Assembly: GCF_022436705.1 (NCBI RefSeq)
Contig: NZ_JAKUHT010000010.1
Coordinates: 1-64,000 of the forward strand
From: Nocardioides sp. CFH 31398
GTDB lineage: Bacteria; Actinomycetota; Actinomycetes; Propionibacteriales; Nocardioidaceae
Direction: 5' to 3'
Length of the DNA stretch: 64,000 nucleotides
Under the pieces are notes generated by a model, which was not told where the DNA came from, did not search any database, and was given only the letters and a program-made list of their open reading frames with translations. Below are positions 45,915 to 57,264 of this stretch, piece by piece (position 1 is the stretch's first letter; each line of letters opens with the position of its first letter). The translations under genes and the position numbers were made by a program.

Positions 45915-47417
45915 ATGCCTTCTCGGGACACTCACAGCACCCTGCCCACTCTCGACCAGCCGACCCACAGGTCCGGCGGTCCCCTCTCCCGCCGGACCGT
46001 CCTCGGCGGTCTCGCCGGGTCCGTCGCGGTCGTCGCCGCGGGCCGACCGGCCTGGGCCGTCGACAGCCCCCGCCCCGGCGCCACCCGCGGCCCCTCCCTG
46101 GCCACGGTCGACCGTCGCGTCGTCCGCGAGGTCCGGCCGGAGCAGCTGCTGCGGCACCTGCGGGCCCTGTCGGAGGACATCGGGCCCCGCATCGGCGGCA
46201 CGCGCTCGGAGTACGACGCCGCGCAGTACGTCGCCGCCCAGCTCGACCGGCAGCGCCTCGCCGTACGCCTCGAGCCGTTCGCCGTCGCCGACAAGTTCCT
46301 CGCGCAGGTCGACGACCCGCGCGGCCAGCTGCCCGACGACGTCTGCTGGCAGGCGGGCGCCTCGCCGGACGCCGCGCTCGACGTCCGCGTCGCGGGCGAC
46401 GCCGTCGACGTCGGCCCGGCTGCCTCGCCGACCTGGCCCGACGACGTCACCGGGCGCGTCGTCCTCGCCGACGACCCCCAGAACGCCACGGACCCCGTCG
46501 CCCGGGTCGCCGCCCGGGCGGCGTTCGTCGCGGACGCCGAGTCCCGCGGCGCGGTCGCCGTCGTCCTGCTCCCCGCCGACCTCGCCTTCCCGCGGCGGGC
46601 CCAGGCGTCCTCCCCGCGCCTCGTGCCCGGCACCGGCTCCGTGCCGCCGCCGACCACCGTCGCCGGCATCCCCGTGCTGGGCGTGGCGCAGGTCCAGAAG
46701 CAGCTGCTGCGCGAGGACCTCGCCGTCCGGCCGCTGCGCCTCGAGCTGTCGACGGTCGCCCACCGGGGCCTCACCAGCCACAACGTCATCGGCGAGCGAC
46801 CCGCCGGGCGTCGCGGCGGCACGTCGCCGCTCGTCTACGTGTCGGCCCACTACGACACCGTGATCGGTGCCCCCGGTGCGAACGACGACGGCTCCGGCAC
46901 CGCCCTGACCCTCGAGCTCGCCCGGGTGTTGACGAAGCTCGGGAAGCTGGAGGCCGGCGTCCGCTTCGCGCTGTGGGGGTCCGAGGAGCAGGGCCTGATC
47001 GGCTCGCGCCACCACGTCGCGCAGCTCGCCCAGCCGGAGCGCGACCGCATCCGCGGCGTCTTCCAGAACGACATGGTCGGCACGAGCTGGTCGCCGGCCA
47101 CCCGCTACTGGCAGCTGTCGTTCGACGGGCAGGCCAACCCCACGACCCAGAGCGTCACCGCCGCCGCGGAGCGGCTCGGCTACGCCCTGCAGATCTCTCC
47201 CGTCACGCAGCGCGGCGCGAGCGACCACCAGTCGTTCCAGGAGGTCGGCATCGCCTCCGCCAACTTCTCCTGGCGCGGCGAGTCGAGCCCGGCGCTGCTG
47301 GAGCCGCCGTACCACAGCCCCGAGGACACCATCGCGAAGAACATCAGCATGGACCGCCTCACCGTCAGCACCGAGCTGATCGGCTGCGCGACGTACGACC
47401 TGGCCTCGCGCCGCTGA
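45915..47417 (+). CDS. Tat-exported M28-family metallopeptidase
   Basis: 500-aa protein beginning with a twin-arginine signal (LSRRTVLGGLAGSVAVVAAG, RR at 26-27, cleavage after AWA). A protease-associated-like insert precedes the catalytic domain with SAHYDTV (His, Asp), GANDDGSGTAL, SEEQGLIGS (catalytic Glu, ligand Glu), and PYHSPEDT. Bacterial M28 enzymes are aminopeptidases or glutaminyl cyclases. ATG at 45915 is 7 nt after TAGGGT (45902-45907), leaderless. A hairpin at 47449-47475 follows it. Confidence 0.88.
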   Translation: MPSRDTHSTLPTLDQPTHRSGGPLSRRTVLGGLAGSVAVVAAGRPAWAVDSPRPGATRGPSLATVDRRVVREVRPEQLLRHLRALSEDIGPRIGGTRSEYDAAQYVAAQLDRQRLAVRLEPFAVADKFLAQVDDPRGQLPDDVCWQAGASPDAALDVRVAGDAVDVGPAASPTWPDDVTGRVVLADDPQNATDPVARVAARAAFVADAESRGAVAVVLLPADLAFPRRAQASSPRLVPGTGSVPPPTTVAGIPVLGVAQVQKQLLREDLAVRPLRLELSTVAHRGLTSHNVIGERPAGRRGGTSPLVYVSAHYDTVIGAPGANDDGSGTALTLELARVLTKLGKLEAGVRFALWGSEEQGLIGSRHHVAQLAQPERDRIRGVFQNDMVGTSWSPATRYWQLSFDGQANPTTQSVTAAAERLGYALQISPVTQRGASDHQSFQEVGIASANFSWRGESSPALLEPPYHSPEDTIAKNISMDRLTVSTELIGCATYDLASRR

Positions 47418-47448
47418 CCGACCCCGGCCCCCCGCAGCCCCACCCGGG

Positions 47449-47475
47449 CCGCCGCCGACCGGACGTCGGCGGCGG
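47449..47475 (+). terminator. Hairpin between the M28 gene and uvrC
   Basis: Perfect 11-bp stem CCGCCGCCGAC (47449-47459) / GTCGGCGGCGG (47465-47475) with a 5-nt loop, placed 31 bp after the M28 stop and just before the uvrC -10 at 47480. It fits a terminator insulating the uvrC operon. Confidence 0.65.
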
Positions 47476-47491
47476 TCCGTAGGCTTGGCGG

Positions 47492-49492
47492 GTGGCATCG
47501 GGACGCACGTCGAGGACCTCGCGGGGGCCGCTGGCCTACCGTCCGGAACCCGGCTCGATCCCCACCCAGCCGGGTGTCTACCGGTTCCGCGACGCGAAGG
47601 GCCGGGTCGTCTACGTCGGCAAGGCGAAGAGCCTGCGGGCGCGGCTGTCGTCGTACTTCCAGGACATCGCGAACCTCCACCCGCGCACCGCGACGATGGT
47701 CACCACCGCCGCCAGCGTCGAGTGGACGGTGGTCGCCACCGAGGTCGAGGCGCTGCAGCTGGAGTACTCCTGGATCAAGGAGTTCGACCCCCGGTTCAAC
47801 GTCAAGTACCGCGACGACAAGTCGTACCCGTGGCTGGCGGTCACGACGGGGGAGGAGTTCCCCCGCGTCATGGTCGGCCGCGGTGCGAAGCGGAAGGGCA
47901 CCCGCTACTTCGGGCCGTACAGCCACGCCTGGGCGATCCGCGAGACCGTCGACGTCCTGCTGAGAGTCTTCCCGATGCGCTCCTGCAGCGCCGGGGTGTT
48001 CAAGCGCAGCCAGCAGATCGGCCGGCCCTGCCTCCTCGGCTACATCGACAAGTGCGCGGCCCCCTGCGTCGGCAAGGTCACCGCCGAGGAGCACCGGGCG
48101 ATCGTCGACGACTTCTGCGACTTCATCGGCGGGCGCAGCAAGCCCTTCATGACCCGCATCCGCAAGGAGATGATGGCGGCGTCGGAGGCGCAGGAGTACG
48201 AGCGCGCCGCCCGCCTGCGCGACGACCTCGGCGCCATGGAGCGGGCGCTGGAGAAGCAGGCCGTCGTCCTCGGGGACGGCGCCGACGCCGACGTCATCGC
48301 GTTCGCGGAGGACCCGCTGGAGGTCGCCGTCCAGATCTTCTACGTCCGCGGCGGCCGCATCCGCGGGCAGCGGGGCTGGGTCGCCGACCGCGTGGAGGAG
48401 GGCGGCACGCCCGAGCTGGTCGAGAACTTCCTGCTCCAGATGCACGCCGGGGAGTCCGGCGACGCGATCCCGCGCGAGGTGCTCGTCCCGGCCCTGCCGC
48501 CGGAGACCGAGACCCTCGAGCAGCTGCTGAGCGAGCTCCGCGGCGCGCGCGTCGGCATCCGCGTGCCGCAGCGCGGCGACAAGAAGGCGCTGCAGGAGAC
48601 CGTGGCGCGCAACGCGCTGCAGGCGCTGGGGCTGCACAAGACTAAGCGCGCCAGCGACCTCACCACCCGCAACCGGGCGCTGGAGGAGATCGCCGAGGCG
48701 CTCGACCTCGAGGAGGCGCCGCTGCGGATCGAGTGCTTCGACGTCTCGAACCTGCAGGGCACCGAGGTCGTCGCCTCCATGGTCGTCTTCGAGGACGGCC
48801 TGTCGCGCAAGAGCGAGTACCGCCGCTTCGTCATCCGTGCCGTCGACGGCCAGAACGACGTCGCCTCGATGCACGAGGTCATCACCCGGCGGTTCAAGCG
48901 GCTGCTCGACGAGCAGTCCAACAGCCTCGAGCAGCAGACCGACTCCGGGCCCATGCTGGTCGACCCCGAGACGGGCCGGCCCCGCAAGTTCGCCTACGCC
49001 CCCGGCCTGGTCGTCGTGGACGGCGGCCCGCCCCAGGTGGCGGCCGCCCAGCGGGCGCTGACCGAGCTGGGCATCGACGACGTCCCCGTCTGCGGGCTGG
49101 CGAAGCGGCTGGAGGAGGTGTGGCTGCCGTCGGAGCAGGACCCGGTGATCCTGCCGCGCTCCTCGGAGGGGCTGTACCTGCTGCAGCGCGTCCGCGACGA
49201 GGCGCACCGCTTCGCGATCAACCACCACCGGGGCCGACGCAGCAAGTCGATGGTCGAGAGCGCCCTCGACGACGTCCCCGGCCTGGGGGAGGTGCGGCGC
49301 AAGACGCTGCTCAAGCACTTCGGCTCGCTGCGCAAGCTCCGACTCGCGGAGGTCGACGAGATCGCGCAGGTCCCGGGCATCGGTCCCCGCACCGCGGCGG
49401 CGATCAAGGAGGCGGTGGCGCCGGATCCGGGCCAGGATGCTCCCGTGAGCGTCAACACCGCGACCGGCGAGATCCTCGAGGACGGCGCATGA
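47492..49492 (+). CDS. uvrC: Excinuclease ABC subunit C
   Basis: 666-aa dual-incision nuclease. The N-terminal GIY-YIG domain reads [21 protein letters not shown] (~28-48), the UVR domain [19 protein letters not shown] (~235-253), the RNase H-like domain [17 protein letters not shown] with catalytic Asp, and C-terminal helix-hairpin-helix repeats [19 protein letters not shown] and [18 protein letters not shown] at 47492 is 6 nt after TAGGCT (47480-47485), leaderless. The stop overlaps rapZ (ATGA), the usual actinobacterial uvrC-rapZ-yvcK-whiA order. Confidence 0.98.
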   Translation: MASGRTSRTSRGPLAYRPEPGSIPTQPGVYRFRDAKGRVVYVGKAKSLRARLSSYFQDIANLHPRTATMVTTAASVEWTVVATEVEALQLEYSWIKEFDPRFNVKYRDDKSYPWLAVTTGEEFPRVMVGRGAKRKGTRYFGPYSHAWAIRETVDVLLRVFPMRSCSAGVFKRSQQIGRPCLLGYIDKCAAPCVGKVTAEEHRAIVDDFCDFIGGRSKPFMTRIRKEMMAASEAQEYERAARLRDDLGAMERALEKQAVVLGDGADADVIAFAEDPLEVAVQIFYVRGGRIRGQRGWVADRVEEGGTPELVENFLLQMHAGESGDAIPREVLVPALPPETETLEQLLSELRGARVGIRVPQRGDKKALQETVARNALQALGLHKTKRASDLTTRNRALEEIAEALDLEEAPLRIECFDVSNLQGTEVVASMVVFEDGLSRKSEYRRFVIRAVDGQNDVASMHEVITRRFKRLLDEQSNSLEQQTDSGPMLVDPETGRPRKFAYAPGLVVVDGGPPQVAAAQRALTELGIDDVPVCGLAKRLEEVWLPSEQDPVILPRSSEGLYLLQRVRDEAHRFAINHHRGRRSKSMVESALDDVPGLGEVRRKTLLKHFGSLRKLRLAEVDEIAQVPGIGPRTAAAIKEAVAPDPGQDAPVSVNTATGEILEDGA

Positions 49493-50364
49493 GCGCGACC
49501 GTCACCGACCCCGGCGAGCTGGTCGTCGTCACCGGCATGACCGGCGCCGGGCGCAGCACGGCGGCGAAGGAGCTGGAGGACCTCGGCTTCTACGTGGTCG
49601 ACAACATGCCGCCCAGCCTGCTGCGCGACGTCGTCCGTCTGGTCGACGAGAGCGCCGGTCGCAGCCAGCCGGTAGCGGTGGTCGTCGACGTCCGCTCGGG
49701 GTCGTTCTTCGAGAGCCTCCAGGCCAACCTCGCGCAGGGTGCGACGGGCCGACGGACGACGTTGCTGTTCCTCGACGCCTCGGACGACGTGCTCGTCCGG
49801 CGGCAGGAGGCCGCTCGGCGCCCGCACCCGCTGCAGGGCGGCGGACGTCTCCTCGACGGCCTGCACCGCGAGCGGACGGCCCTCGCGGACGTGCGCAGCA
49901 ACGCGGACCTAGTCATCGACACCACGACGCTGAACGTCCACCAGCTCACGGACCGCGTGGCCGAGGCGTTCGGCACGCCCGACACGACGCGGCTGAAGAT
50001 CTCCGTGGTGAGCTTCGGCTTCAAGTACGGCATCCCCGTGGACGCCGACCTGGTCGCCGACATGCGGTTCCTGCCGAACCCCTTCTGGGTGCCCGAGCTG
50101 CGGTCGATGAACGGCCGTGACGGCGACGTCGCCGACTACGTCATGGGCCGGCCCGGGGCGTTGGAGTTCCTGGACCAGTACGTCCCCCTCGTCGAGACCG
50201 TCGCCGCCGGCTACCTGCGCGAGGGCAAGCGGTTCGCGACCATCGCGATCGGCTGCACCGGCGGCAAGCACCGCAGCGTGGCGATGTCCGAGGAGGTCAC
50301 GCAGCGGCTGCGTGACCTCGGCTACGACGCCCGCGCCACCCACCGCGACCTGGGCCGGGAGTAG
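49489..50364 (+). CDS. rapZ: RNase adapter RapZ / YvcJ nucleotide-binding protein
   Basis: 291-aa P-loop protein. The Walker A is [21 protein letters not shown] (~14-33) with Arg in place of the usual Lys, a normal actinobacterial variant; the C-terminal domain holds [32 protein letters not shown] and [11 protein letters not shown]. It senses cell-wall precursor or nucleotide signals in other bacteria. ATG overlaps the uvrC stop by 4 bp, and yvcK starts 3 bp after its own stop. Confidence 0.95.
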   Translation: MSATVTDPGELVVVTGMTGAGRSTAAKELEDLGFYVVDNMPPSLLRDVVRLVDESAGRSQPVAVVVDVRSGSFFESLQANLAQGATGRRTTLLFLDASDDVLVRRQEAARRPHPLQGGGRLLDGLHRERTALADVRSNADLVIDTTTLNVHQLTDRVAEAFGTPDTTRLKISVVSFGFKYGIPVDADLVADMRFLPNPFWVPELRSMNGRDGDVADYVMGRPGALEFLDQYVPLVETVAAGYLREGKRFATIAIGCTGGKHRSVAMSEEVTQRLRDLGYDARATHRDLGRE

Positions 50365-50366
50365 GC

Positions 50367-51365
50367 GTGGCCGCCGACCGCCCCGGCGAGGGCTCGACGC
50401 AGTTCGCCCAGTCGGTGGTCGCCCTCGGGGGCGGCCACGGGCTGTACGCGACGCTGAGCGCGCTCAGCCGGCTCATCGACGACCTCACCCTCGACGAGCT
50501 CACGGCCGTCGTGACGGTCGCCGACAACGGCGGCTCGTCGGGTCGCCTGCGGGGCGAGTTCGGCGTCCTCCCGCCGGGCGACCTGCGGATGGCGCTCGCC
50601 GCGCTGTGCGGCGACGACGAGTGGGGCCGCACCTGGGCCGACGTCCTCCAGCACCGGTTCGCGGGGGCGGGGGAGATGAACGGCCACGTCGTCGGCAACC
50701 TGCTGATCGTGTCGCTGTGGGAGCGCCTCGGCGACCACGTGGAGGCCCTCGACTGGGTGGGCCGCCTCCTCGGTGCGCGCGGCCGGGTGCTCCCGATGGC
50801 GACCACCCCGATGGACATCACCGCCCGCGTCCGCGACGTCGGCGCCGCCCCCGACGCCCCGACCCGCACCGTCCGCGGCCAGGTCGAGGTGGCCACGGTG
50901 GACGGCGAGATCGTCTCGGTCGCCCTGGACCCGCCCGAGCCCGAGGCCTGCCCCGAGGCCGTGCACGCGATCCTCGCCGCGGACTGGGTCGTCCTGGGCC
51001 CCGGCTCGTGGTTCACCTCGGTGATCACCCACCTCATGGTCCCCGGGCTGCGCCAGGCGCTGGAGAAGACCGACGCCCGGCTCGTCGTCGTCCTCAACCT
51101 CGAGCCGCAGGCGGGGGAGACGGGTGGCTTCGCCGCCGAGGACCACCTCGCCGCCCTGCTCGAGCACGCCCCCGACCTCGCCATCCACGCCGTCGTCGCC
51201 CACGGCGCCGGGGTCGGCGGCCCGGACGACGTCGCCGCCCTCGAGCGCGCCGCCGCCGGCGCCGGCGCCCGCCTCGTCCTCGCCGACGTCGCCGCCCCCG
51301 ACGGCGGGGCCCGCCACGACCCCGCGCTCCTCGCCGACGTCCTCGGCGAGCTGTTCGCGACCTGA
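50367..51365 (+). CDS. yvcK: YvcK/CofD-like gluconeogenesis factor
   Basis: 332-aa Rossmann-like protein of the CofD family. The nucleotide-binding loop is [17 protein letters not shown] (~13-29) and the CofD signature [31 protein letters not shown] follows at ~47-76. YvcK binds UDP-sugars and controls carbon partitioning and cell-wall growth. GTG start 3 bp after rapZ. The 278-bp region downstream to whiA has no gene but contains a palindrome at 51386-51400. Confidence 0.95.
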   Translation: MAADRPGEGSTQFAQSVVALGGGHGLYATLSALSRLIDDLTLDELTAVVTVADNGGSSGRLRGEFGVLPPGDLRMALAALCGDDEWGRTWADVLQHRFAGAGEMNGHVVGNLLIVSLWERLGDHVEALDWVGRLLGARGRVLPMATTPMDITARVRDVGAAPDAPTRTVRGQVEVATVDGEIVSVALDPPEPEACPEAVHAILAADWVVLGPGSWFTSVITHLMVPGLRQALEKTDARLVVVLNLEPQAGETGGFAAEDHLAALLEHAPDLAIHAVVAHGAGVGGPDDVAALERAAAGAGARLVLADVAAPDGGARHDPALLADVLGELFAT

Positions 51366-51385
51366 GGCCGCGCCGGCCGGCCCAT

Positions 51386-51400
51386 GTAACGCGGGGTTAC
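51386..51400. promoter_or_regulatory. GTAAC palindrome between yvcK and whiA
   Basis: Perfect inverted repeat GTAAC-GCGGG-GTTAC. It resembles GTGTAAC repeats in the fabG4//fadA2 intergenic region (which shares GTAACGCGGGG) and the GTAA/TTAC repeat of the GT operon leader. The rest of the 51366-51643 gap shows no ORF or RNA gene that I can support. Confidence 0.4.
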
Positions 51401-51643
51401 GGCTTGTGCACACGGCACCGGCACCCCACCGAGGGACCACAACCCCGCGGTGGATGCGGTGATCACGCGGTCGGACCACCGGTCCCGGCGCGGCTCCCGA
51501 CCTCTCGTGAGCCCTCCGGCCACCGTCGGACGCGCCGAACGACACGAGGCGCGGCGCTCGGCGTGTCGCGCTTCTCACGTCCGGTCCCTGGCCTGACCAG
51601 GCAACGCGCGAGGGTCGTTGACCGTCGTGGCAGGATCACCCGC

Positions 51644-52630
51644 ATGGCGATGACGGCACAGGTCAAGGCGGAGCTGTCGAGCACCCGGATCACGAAGACC
51701 TGCTGCCGCAAGGCGGAGGTCGCCTCGCTGCTCCGCTTCGCCGGTGGCCTGCACATCGTCTCGGGCAAGATCGTCGTCGAGGCCGAGCTCGACACGGGTG
51801 CCGCGGCCCGCCGCCTGCGCACCGACGTGGCCGAGGTGTTCGGCCACAGCTCCGAGGTGGCGATGGTCCAGGGCAACGGCCTGCGCCGCGGCAGCCGGTA
51901 CGTCGTCCGCGTGACCAAGGACGGCGAGGCGCTCGCCCGCCAGACCGGCCTGCTCGACCAGCGCGGTCGCCCCGTGCGCGGCCTGCCGCCCCACGTCGTG
52001 TCCGGAGGCGGTTGCGACTCCGTCGCCGCGTGGCGCGGCGCGTTCCTCGCGCACGGGTCGCTCACCGAGCCCGGCCGCTCCGCCGCCCTCGAGCTCACCT
52101 GCCCCGGACCCGAGGCCGCCCTCGCCCTCGTCGGCGTCGCCCGCCGGCTCGGCATCCCCGCGAAGGCGCGCGAGGTCCGCGGCGTCGACCGCGTCGTCAT
52201 CCGTGACGGCGACGCCATCGGCGCCCTGCTCACCCGCCTCGGCGCCCACGAGTCGCTGATGGCCTGGGAGGAGCGCCGCATGCGCCGCGAGGTGCGCGCG
52301 ACCGCGAACCGTCTCGCCAACTTCGACGACGCCAACCTCCGCCGCTCCGCCCGCGCCGCCGTCGCCGCCGGTGCCCGCGTCGAGCGCGCGATGGAGATCC
52401 TCGGAGACGACGTCCCCGACCACCTCCGCATGGCCGGCACCCTCCGCCTCGAGCACAAGCAGGCGTCGCTCGAGGAGCTCGGCCAGCTGCACGACCCGGT
52501 CCTCACCAAGGACGCCATCGCCGGCCGCATCCGCCGCCTGCTCGCCATGGCCGACAAGCGCGCCGAGGAGCTCGGCGTCCCCGGCACCGAGGCCTCGCTC
52601 ACGGAGGAGATGCTCGCCGAGGACGCCTGA
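51644..52630 (+). CDS. whiA: DNA-binding protein WhiA
   Basis: 328-aa sporulation/cell-division regulator. The N-terminal LAGLIDADG-like homing-endonuclease fold includes [25 protein letters not shown] (~12-36) and [24 protein letters not shown] (~122-145); the C-terminal HTH includes [24 protein letters not shown] (~277-300). ATG at 51644 is 7 nt after CAGGAT (51631-51636), a leaderless-type promoter separate from yvcK. In streptomycetes it acts with WhiB; in non-sporulating relatives it affects division. Confidence 0.96.
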   Translation: MAMTAQVKAELSSTRITKTCCRKAEVASLLRFAGGLHIVSGKIVVEAELDTGAAARRLRTDVAEVFGHSSEVAMVQGNGLRRGSRYVVRVTKDGEALARQTGLLDQRGRPVRGLPPHVVSGGGCDSVAAWRGAFLAHGSLTEPGRSAALELTCPGPEAALALVGVARRLGIPAKAREVRGVDRVVIRDGDAIGALLTRLGAHESLMAWEERRMRREVRATANRLANFDDANLRRSARAAVAAGARVERAMEILGDDVPDHLRMAGTLRLEHKQASLEELGQLHDPVLTKDAIAGRIRRLLAMADKRAEELGVPGTEASLTEEMLAEDA

Positions 52631-52648
52631 GCGCGTCCTCCCGCGCGG

Positions 52649-52733
52649 GGGTTTCACCAGCCGGCTGGTGAAACCCGGACCTGGCCCCCGAAACTTCGTC
52701 AGCCAGGTCGGCACATCACCAGCCGGCTGGTGA
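52649..52733. repeat. Two long palindromes (TTTCACCAGCC type) between whiA and gap
   Basis: Copy 1 is a perfect 28-bp palindrome (52649-52676, half-site GGGTTTCACCAGCC). Copy 2 repeats the central TCACCAGCC/GGCTGGTGA at 52716-52733 followed by the same AAACCCC. They can form strong hairpins on either strand and lie 19 and 86 bp after the whiA stop; termination, a protein-binding site or a mobile palindromic repeat are all possible. Confidence 0.85.
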
Positions 52734-53888
<1,155 letters not shown>

Positions 53889-53889
53889 C

Positions 53890-55119
53890 GTGGCGGTCAT
53901 CGACGGCCCGCTCGAGGGTCTCGGCGACGTCGCCGGCAAGCGGGTGCTGGTCCGCTCGGACCTGAACGTCCCGCTGGACGGCACCCGCATCACCGACGAC
54001 GGCCGGGTTCGCGCCTCGGTCCCGACGATCTCCGCGCTGGCCGACGCCGGCGCGCGGGTCGTCGTCGTGGCCCACCTCGGGCGGCCCAAGGGAGAACCCG
54101 ACCCGGCGTACTCGCTGCGGCCCGTCGCGGACCGGCTCGGTGAGCTGTTGGGGCGGCGGGTCGCCTTCGCCACCGACACGGTCGGGGAGTCCGCGACCGA
54201 GACCGTGGCCGGGCTCGGCGACGGCGAGGTGGCGGTGCTGGAGAACGTCCGCTTCAACGCTGGAGAGACCTCCAAGCAGGACGAGGTCCGCTCGGCGTTC
54301 GCCAGCGAGCTCGCCAAGCTCGCCGACGCGTTCGTGTCGGACGGGTTCGGCGTGGTGCACCGCAAGCAGGCCAGCACGTACGACGTCGCCCTGCACCTGC
54401 CCAGCGTGATGGGCGCGCTGGTGGCCTCCGAGATCGACGTCCTGCGGCGTCTCACCGAGGACCCGCAGCGCCCGTACGCCGTGGTCCTCGGAGGCTCGAA
54501 GGTCTCCGACAAGCTGGGCGTCATCGACAACCTGCTCGGCAAGGCCGACCGGCTGCTGATCGGCGGGGGGATGGTCTTCACCTTCCTCGCCGCCCAGGGG
54601 AAGTCGGTGGGTGCCTCGCTGCTGGAGTCCGACCAGGTGGAGCGCTGCGCGGAGTACCTGCGCCGCGCGGACGAGCTCGGCGTGCAGCTGATCCTTCCGA
54701 CCGACGTCGTCACCGACACCTCCTTCCCGTCGGGCGACCGGGAGCCGCTGCCGAGCACCGTGTCGGTCGACGAGATCGACGACGACGCCATGGGCCTCGA
54801 CATCGGTCCCGAGTCGGCGGCCGCGTTCGCCGACGCGCTCCGTGACGCGCGGACGGTCTTCTGGAACGGCCCGATGGGCGTGTTCGAGACCGACGCCTTC
54901 GCCGACGGCACCCGCGCCGTCGCGCAGGCGCTGGTCGAGTGCACCCGGAACAACGGCCTGACGGTGGTCGGCGGCGGCGACTCCGCGGCGGCGGTGCGCA
55001 CGCTCGGGTTCGCCGAGACCGACTTCGGCCACATCTCGACCGGTGGCGGGGCGAGCCTCGAGTACCTCGAGGGCAAGGAGCTGCCCGGCGTCGCCGTCCT
55101 GGAGAGGAGCACCGCGTGA
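53890..55119 (+). CDS. pgk: Phosphoglycerate kinase
   Basis: 409-aa glycolytic kinase. The N-domain has [11 protein letters not shown] (~22-32) and the SLRPVADRL region; the C-domain has [16 protein letters not shown] (~203-218) and the nucleotide motif [11 protein letters not shown] (~361-371), with [18 protein letters not shown] at the end. GTG start one base after gap. Its stop overlaps the tpiA start in a GTGA junction. Confidence 0.98.
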   Translation: MAVIDGPLEGLGDVAGKRVLVRSDLNVPLDGTRITDDGRVRASVPTISALADAGARVVVVAHLGRPKGEPDPAYSLRPVADRLGELLGRRVAFATDTVGESATETVAGLGDGEVAVLENVRFNAGETSKQDEVRSAFASELAKLADAFVSDGFGVVHRKQASTYDVALHLPSVMGALVASEIDVLRRLTEDPQRPYAVVLGGSKVSDKLGVIDNLLGKADRLLIGGGMVFTFLAAQGKSVGASLLESDQVERCAEYLRRADELGVQLILPTDVVTDTSFPSGDREPLPSTVSVDEIDDDAMGLDIGPESAAAFADALRDARTVFWNGPMGVFETDAFADGTRAVAQALVECTRNNGLTVVGGGDSAAAVRTLGFAETDFGHISTGGGASLEYLEGKELPGVAVLERSTA

Positions 55120-55904
55120 GCAGGACCCCCCTGATGGCGGGCAACTGGAAGATGAACCTCGACCACGCCGAGGCCGTCCACCTGGTGCAGAAGCTCGCGT
55201 GGACGCTGCAGGACAAGCGGCACGACCCGGCGAAGGCGGAGGTCGTGGTCGTCCCGCCGTTCACCGACCTCCGCTCGGTGCAGACGCTCGTCGACGGCGA
55301 CCGCCTCAAGATCGCGTACGGCGCGCAGGACGTCTCGACCGAGGCCTCCGGCGCCCGCACCGGCGAGATCTCCGCGCACATGCTCGCCCGGCTCGGCTGC
55401 TCCTACGTCGTGGTCGGCCACTCCGAGCGTCGCGAGCACCACCACGAGGACGACGCCCTCGTCAACGCCAAGGCGAAGGCGGCGCTCGGGGAGTCGATGA
55501 CTCCCATCGTGTGCGTCGGCGAGGGCCTCGACGTCCGGCAGGCCGGGGACCAGGTCCCCTACACGCTCGCCCAGGTCGACGGCTCGCTCGCCGGGCTCTC
55601 GGCCGAGCAGGTCGCGGGTCTGGTCGTCGCCTACGAGCCCGTCTGGGCCATCGGGACCGGCGAGGTCGCCACCCCGGACGACGCGCAGGAGGTGTGCGGC
55701 GCGATCCGCGCCCGCGTGCGCGAGGTGTGGGGCGACGCCGCGGCGGACGGCGTCCGCGTGCTGTACGGCGGGTCGGTCAAGGCGGCCAACGTGGCCGGGA
55801 TCATGGCCAAGGACGACGTCGACGGGTGCCTCGTCGGCGGCGCCAGCCTGCAGGCCGACGAGTTCGGTGGCATCTGCAGGTTCTACGACATGCCGGTGCT
55901 CTGA
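55116..55904 (+). CDS. tpiA: Triosephosphate isomerase
   Basis: 262-aa TIM barrel. Conserved AGNWKMN (substrate Asn/Lys, ~8-14), catalytic His in VVVGHSERR (~99-107), catalytic Glu in [11 protein letters not shown] (~171-181) and phosphate-binding [13 protein letters not shown] at 55116 is preceded by GGAGAGGAG and overlaps the pgk stop. Completes the lower-triose part of glycolysis in this operon. Confidence 0.98.
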   Translation: MSRTPLMAGNWKMNLDHAEAVHLVQKLAWTLQDKRHDPAKAEVVVVPPFTDLRSVQTLVDGDRLKIAYGAQDVSTEASGARTGEISAHMLARLGCSYVVVGHSERREHHHEDDALVNAKAKAALGESMTPIVCVGEGLDVRQAGDQVPYTLAQVDGSLAGLSAEQVAGLVVAYEPVWAIGTGEVATPDDAQEVCGAIRARVREVWGDAAADGVRVLYGGSVKAANVAGIMAKDDVDGCLVGGASLQADEFGGICRFYDMPVL

Positions 55905-55933
55905 GCCGTGCCGCGTGACGTAGGGTCCTCGTC

Positions 55934-56173
55934 GTGACTCTGGTGTTGACGATCCTGCTCATGCTGACCAGCCTGCTGCTGATCGTGATGGTGCTCCTGC
56001 ACAAGGGGCGTGGCGGCGGGCTCTCCGACATGTTCGGAGGCGGGGTGTCCAGCTCGCTGGGCGGCTCGTCCGTCGCCGAGCGCAACCTCGACAGGTTCAC
56101 CGTCGGGATCGGCATGATCTGGTTCGCCTGCGTGGTGGCGCTCGGACTGCTGTACGCCTACGGAGCCGCCTGA
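55934..56173 (+). CDS. secG: Preprotein translocase subunit SecG
   Basis: 79-aa inner-membrane protein with two TM helices (LVLTILLMLTSLLLIVMVLLH and FTVGIGMIWFACVVALGLLY) flanking the conserved glycine-rich GRGGGLSDMFGGG loop. GTG at 55934 follows TAGGGT (55921-55926) by 7 nt, leaderless, so it has its own promoter although only 29 bp from tpiA. Confidence 0.95.
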   Translation: MTLVLTILLMLTSLLLIVMVLLHKGRGGGLSDMFGGGVSSSLGGSSVAERNLDRFTVGIGMIWFACVVALGLLYAYGAA

Positions 56174-56276
56174 GCACGAATCACGCGGCGTCGTCCTTGG
56201 GGAGGAGACGGCGCCGTACACCGCGGTCGCGTCGACGGGACGCACCGCAACCGGACACACGAACTGGGAGGGACAC

Positions 56277-56642
56277 ATGGCCGGAGGAAGCGGAGCCAAC
56301 GCGATCCGGGGGAGCCGCGTCGGCTCGGGCCCGATGGGCGAGGCGGAGCGCGGCGAGGCCGCGCCGCGTCAGTCCGTGACGTACTACTGCTCGCAGGACC
56401 ACCGCTCGGTGGTCGCGTTCTCGGTCGAGGCCGAGGTGCCCGACACCTGGGACTGCCCCAAGTGCGGCCTGCCGGCGAGCCTCGACGCGGAGAACCCGCC
56501 GGAGGCCCCGCGCATCGCGCCGTACAAGACGCACCTCGCCTACGTGAAGGAGCGTCGCAGCGACGAGGAGGCCGCGAGCATCCTCGACGAGGCCATCGCG
56601 ACCCTGCGCTCGCGCCGCAAGGCCGGCGAGATCGTCTTCTGA
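56277..56642 (+). CDS. rbpA: RNA polymerase-binding protein RbpA
   Basis: 121-aa actinobacterial transcription factor that binds RNA polymerase and group 1/2 sigma factors and stabilises the open complex. An N-terminal tail precedes the core domain with a zinc-like pattern (TYYCSQDHRSV ... WDCPKCGLPAS, ~47-76) and a basic linker, followed by the sigma-interaction domain YVKERRSDEEAASILDEAIATLR. ATG with GGAGGG four to five nt upstream. It is convergent with the lipoprotein gene 1 bp away. Confidence 0.95.
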   Translation: MAGGSGANAIRGSRVGSGPMGEAERGEAAPRQSVTYYCSQDHRSVVAFSVEAEVPDTWDCPKCGLPASLDAENPPEAPRIAPYKTHLAYVKERRSDEEAASILDEAIATLRSRRKAGEIVF

Positions 56643-56643
56643 G

Positions 56644-57264
56644 TCACCGGTCCTGGAGGTGGTCCCTGACCGCCTCCAGGACCTGCTCGCCCTCGGGCGA
56701 GTCGAACAGCCCCTGGGCGTGCGCGTCGCCGGGCACGAGAAGCAGGTCGGCGCCGTCCACCGCGCCCGCGATCCGCGGTGCCACGTCGGCCACCACCTCG
56801 TCCTCGCTGGCGACGTAGAGGCCGGGGACGTCACCGCGCGGCACGACCACGGCGTTCGGGGACAGCAGGACCAGCCGGTCCGCGCAGTCCGCCTCGGCTG
56901 CGCACAGGGCGAGGACGGCGTCCGCGCCCGCGCTCGCGCCGACCAGGGCCACCTCGCGCGCCCCGTCCGTGCGTGCCCGCTCGACCGCCGCGGCGAGCGC
57001 CTGGGGCGTGATCTCCTCCGTCGCGACGACGGTGGCGCCGTCCTCGGCGATCACCGTGGCCTGCTCGGCCCAGCTGGCCGCGTCGTACGACGCCCCGTGG
57101 GCCAGCACGACGGTGCGGTCGCCGTCGCCCCACACGAACGCGGGCCCGCCGCCGACCTCGACCTCCTCGGCCCCGTCCGGCGTCGACGAGCACGCCGCCA
57201 GGAGGGCGGGCAGCAGCGCGACGGCGCCTAGAGCAGCGACGCGGCGTCGGCGTCCAGCCACCAC
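56644..57264 (-). CDS. Predicted lipoprotein of the alpha/beta-hydrolase type
   Basis: 206-aa protein with an N-terminal basic stretch, hydrophobic helix ([17 protein letters not shown]) and lipobox LAAC, so a lipoprotein. The mature part reads VVLAHGASYDAASW (oxyanion-type His-Gly), a nucleophile elbow VGASAGADAVL (GxSxG, Ser near residue 104) and a C-terminal VPGDAHAQGLF with the catalytic His, plus an acidic residue in LYVASEDEVV. Start is GTG 57264 or 57261; it overlaps the pgl 3' end by 37 bp, with no clear RBS. It sits where zwf/opcA are expected in related genomes. Role unknown. Confidence 0.75.
   Translation of the reverse strand: MVAGRRRRVAALGAVALLPALLAACSSTPDGAEEVEVGGGPAFVWGDGDRTVVLAHGASYDAASWAEQATVIAEDGATVVATEEITPQALAAAVERARTDGAREVALVGASAGADAVLALCAAEADCADRLVLLSPNAVVVPRGDVPGLYVASEDEVVADVAPRIAGAVDGADLLLVPGDAHAQGLFDSPEGEQVLEAVRDHLQDR

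Noticed and set aside
57228..57264. Frameshift fusing pgl and the hydrolase-like lipoprotein
   Set aside because: Both frames end and start cleanly and the lipoprotein has a complete signal and lipobox, so a simple gene overlap explains it.
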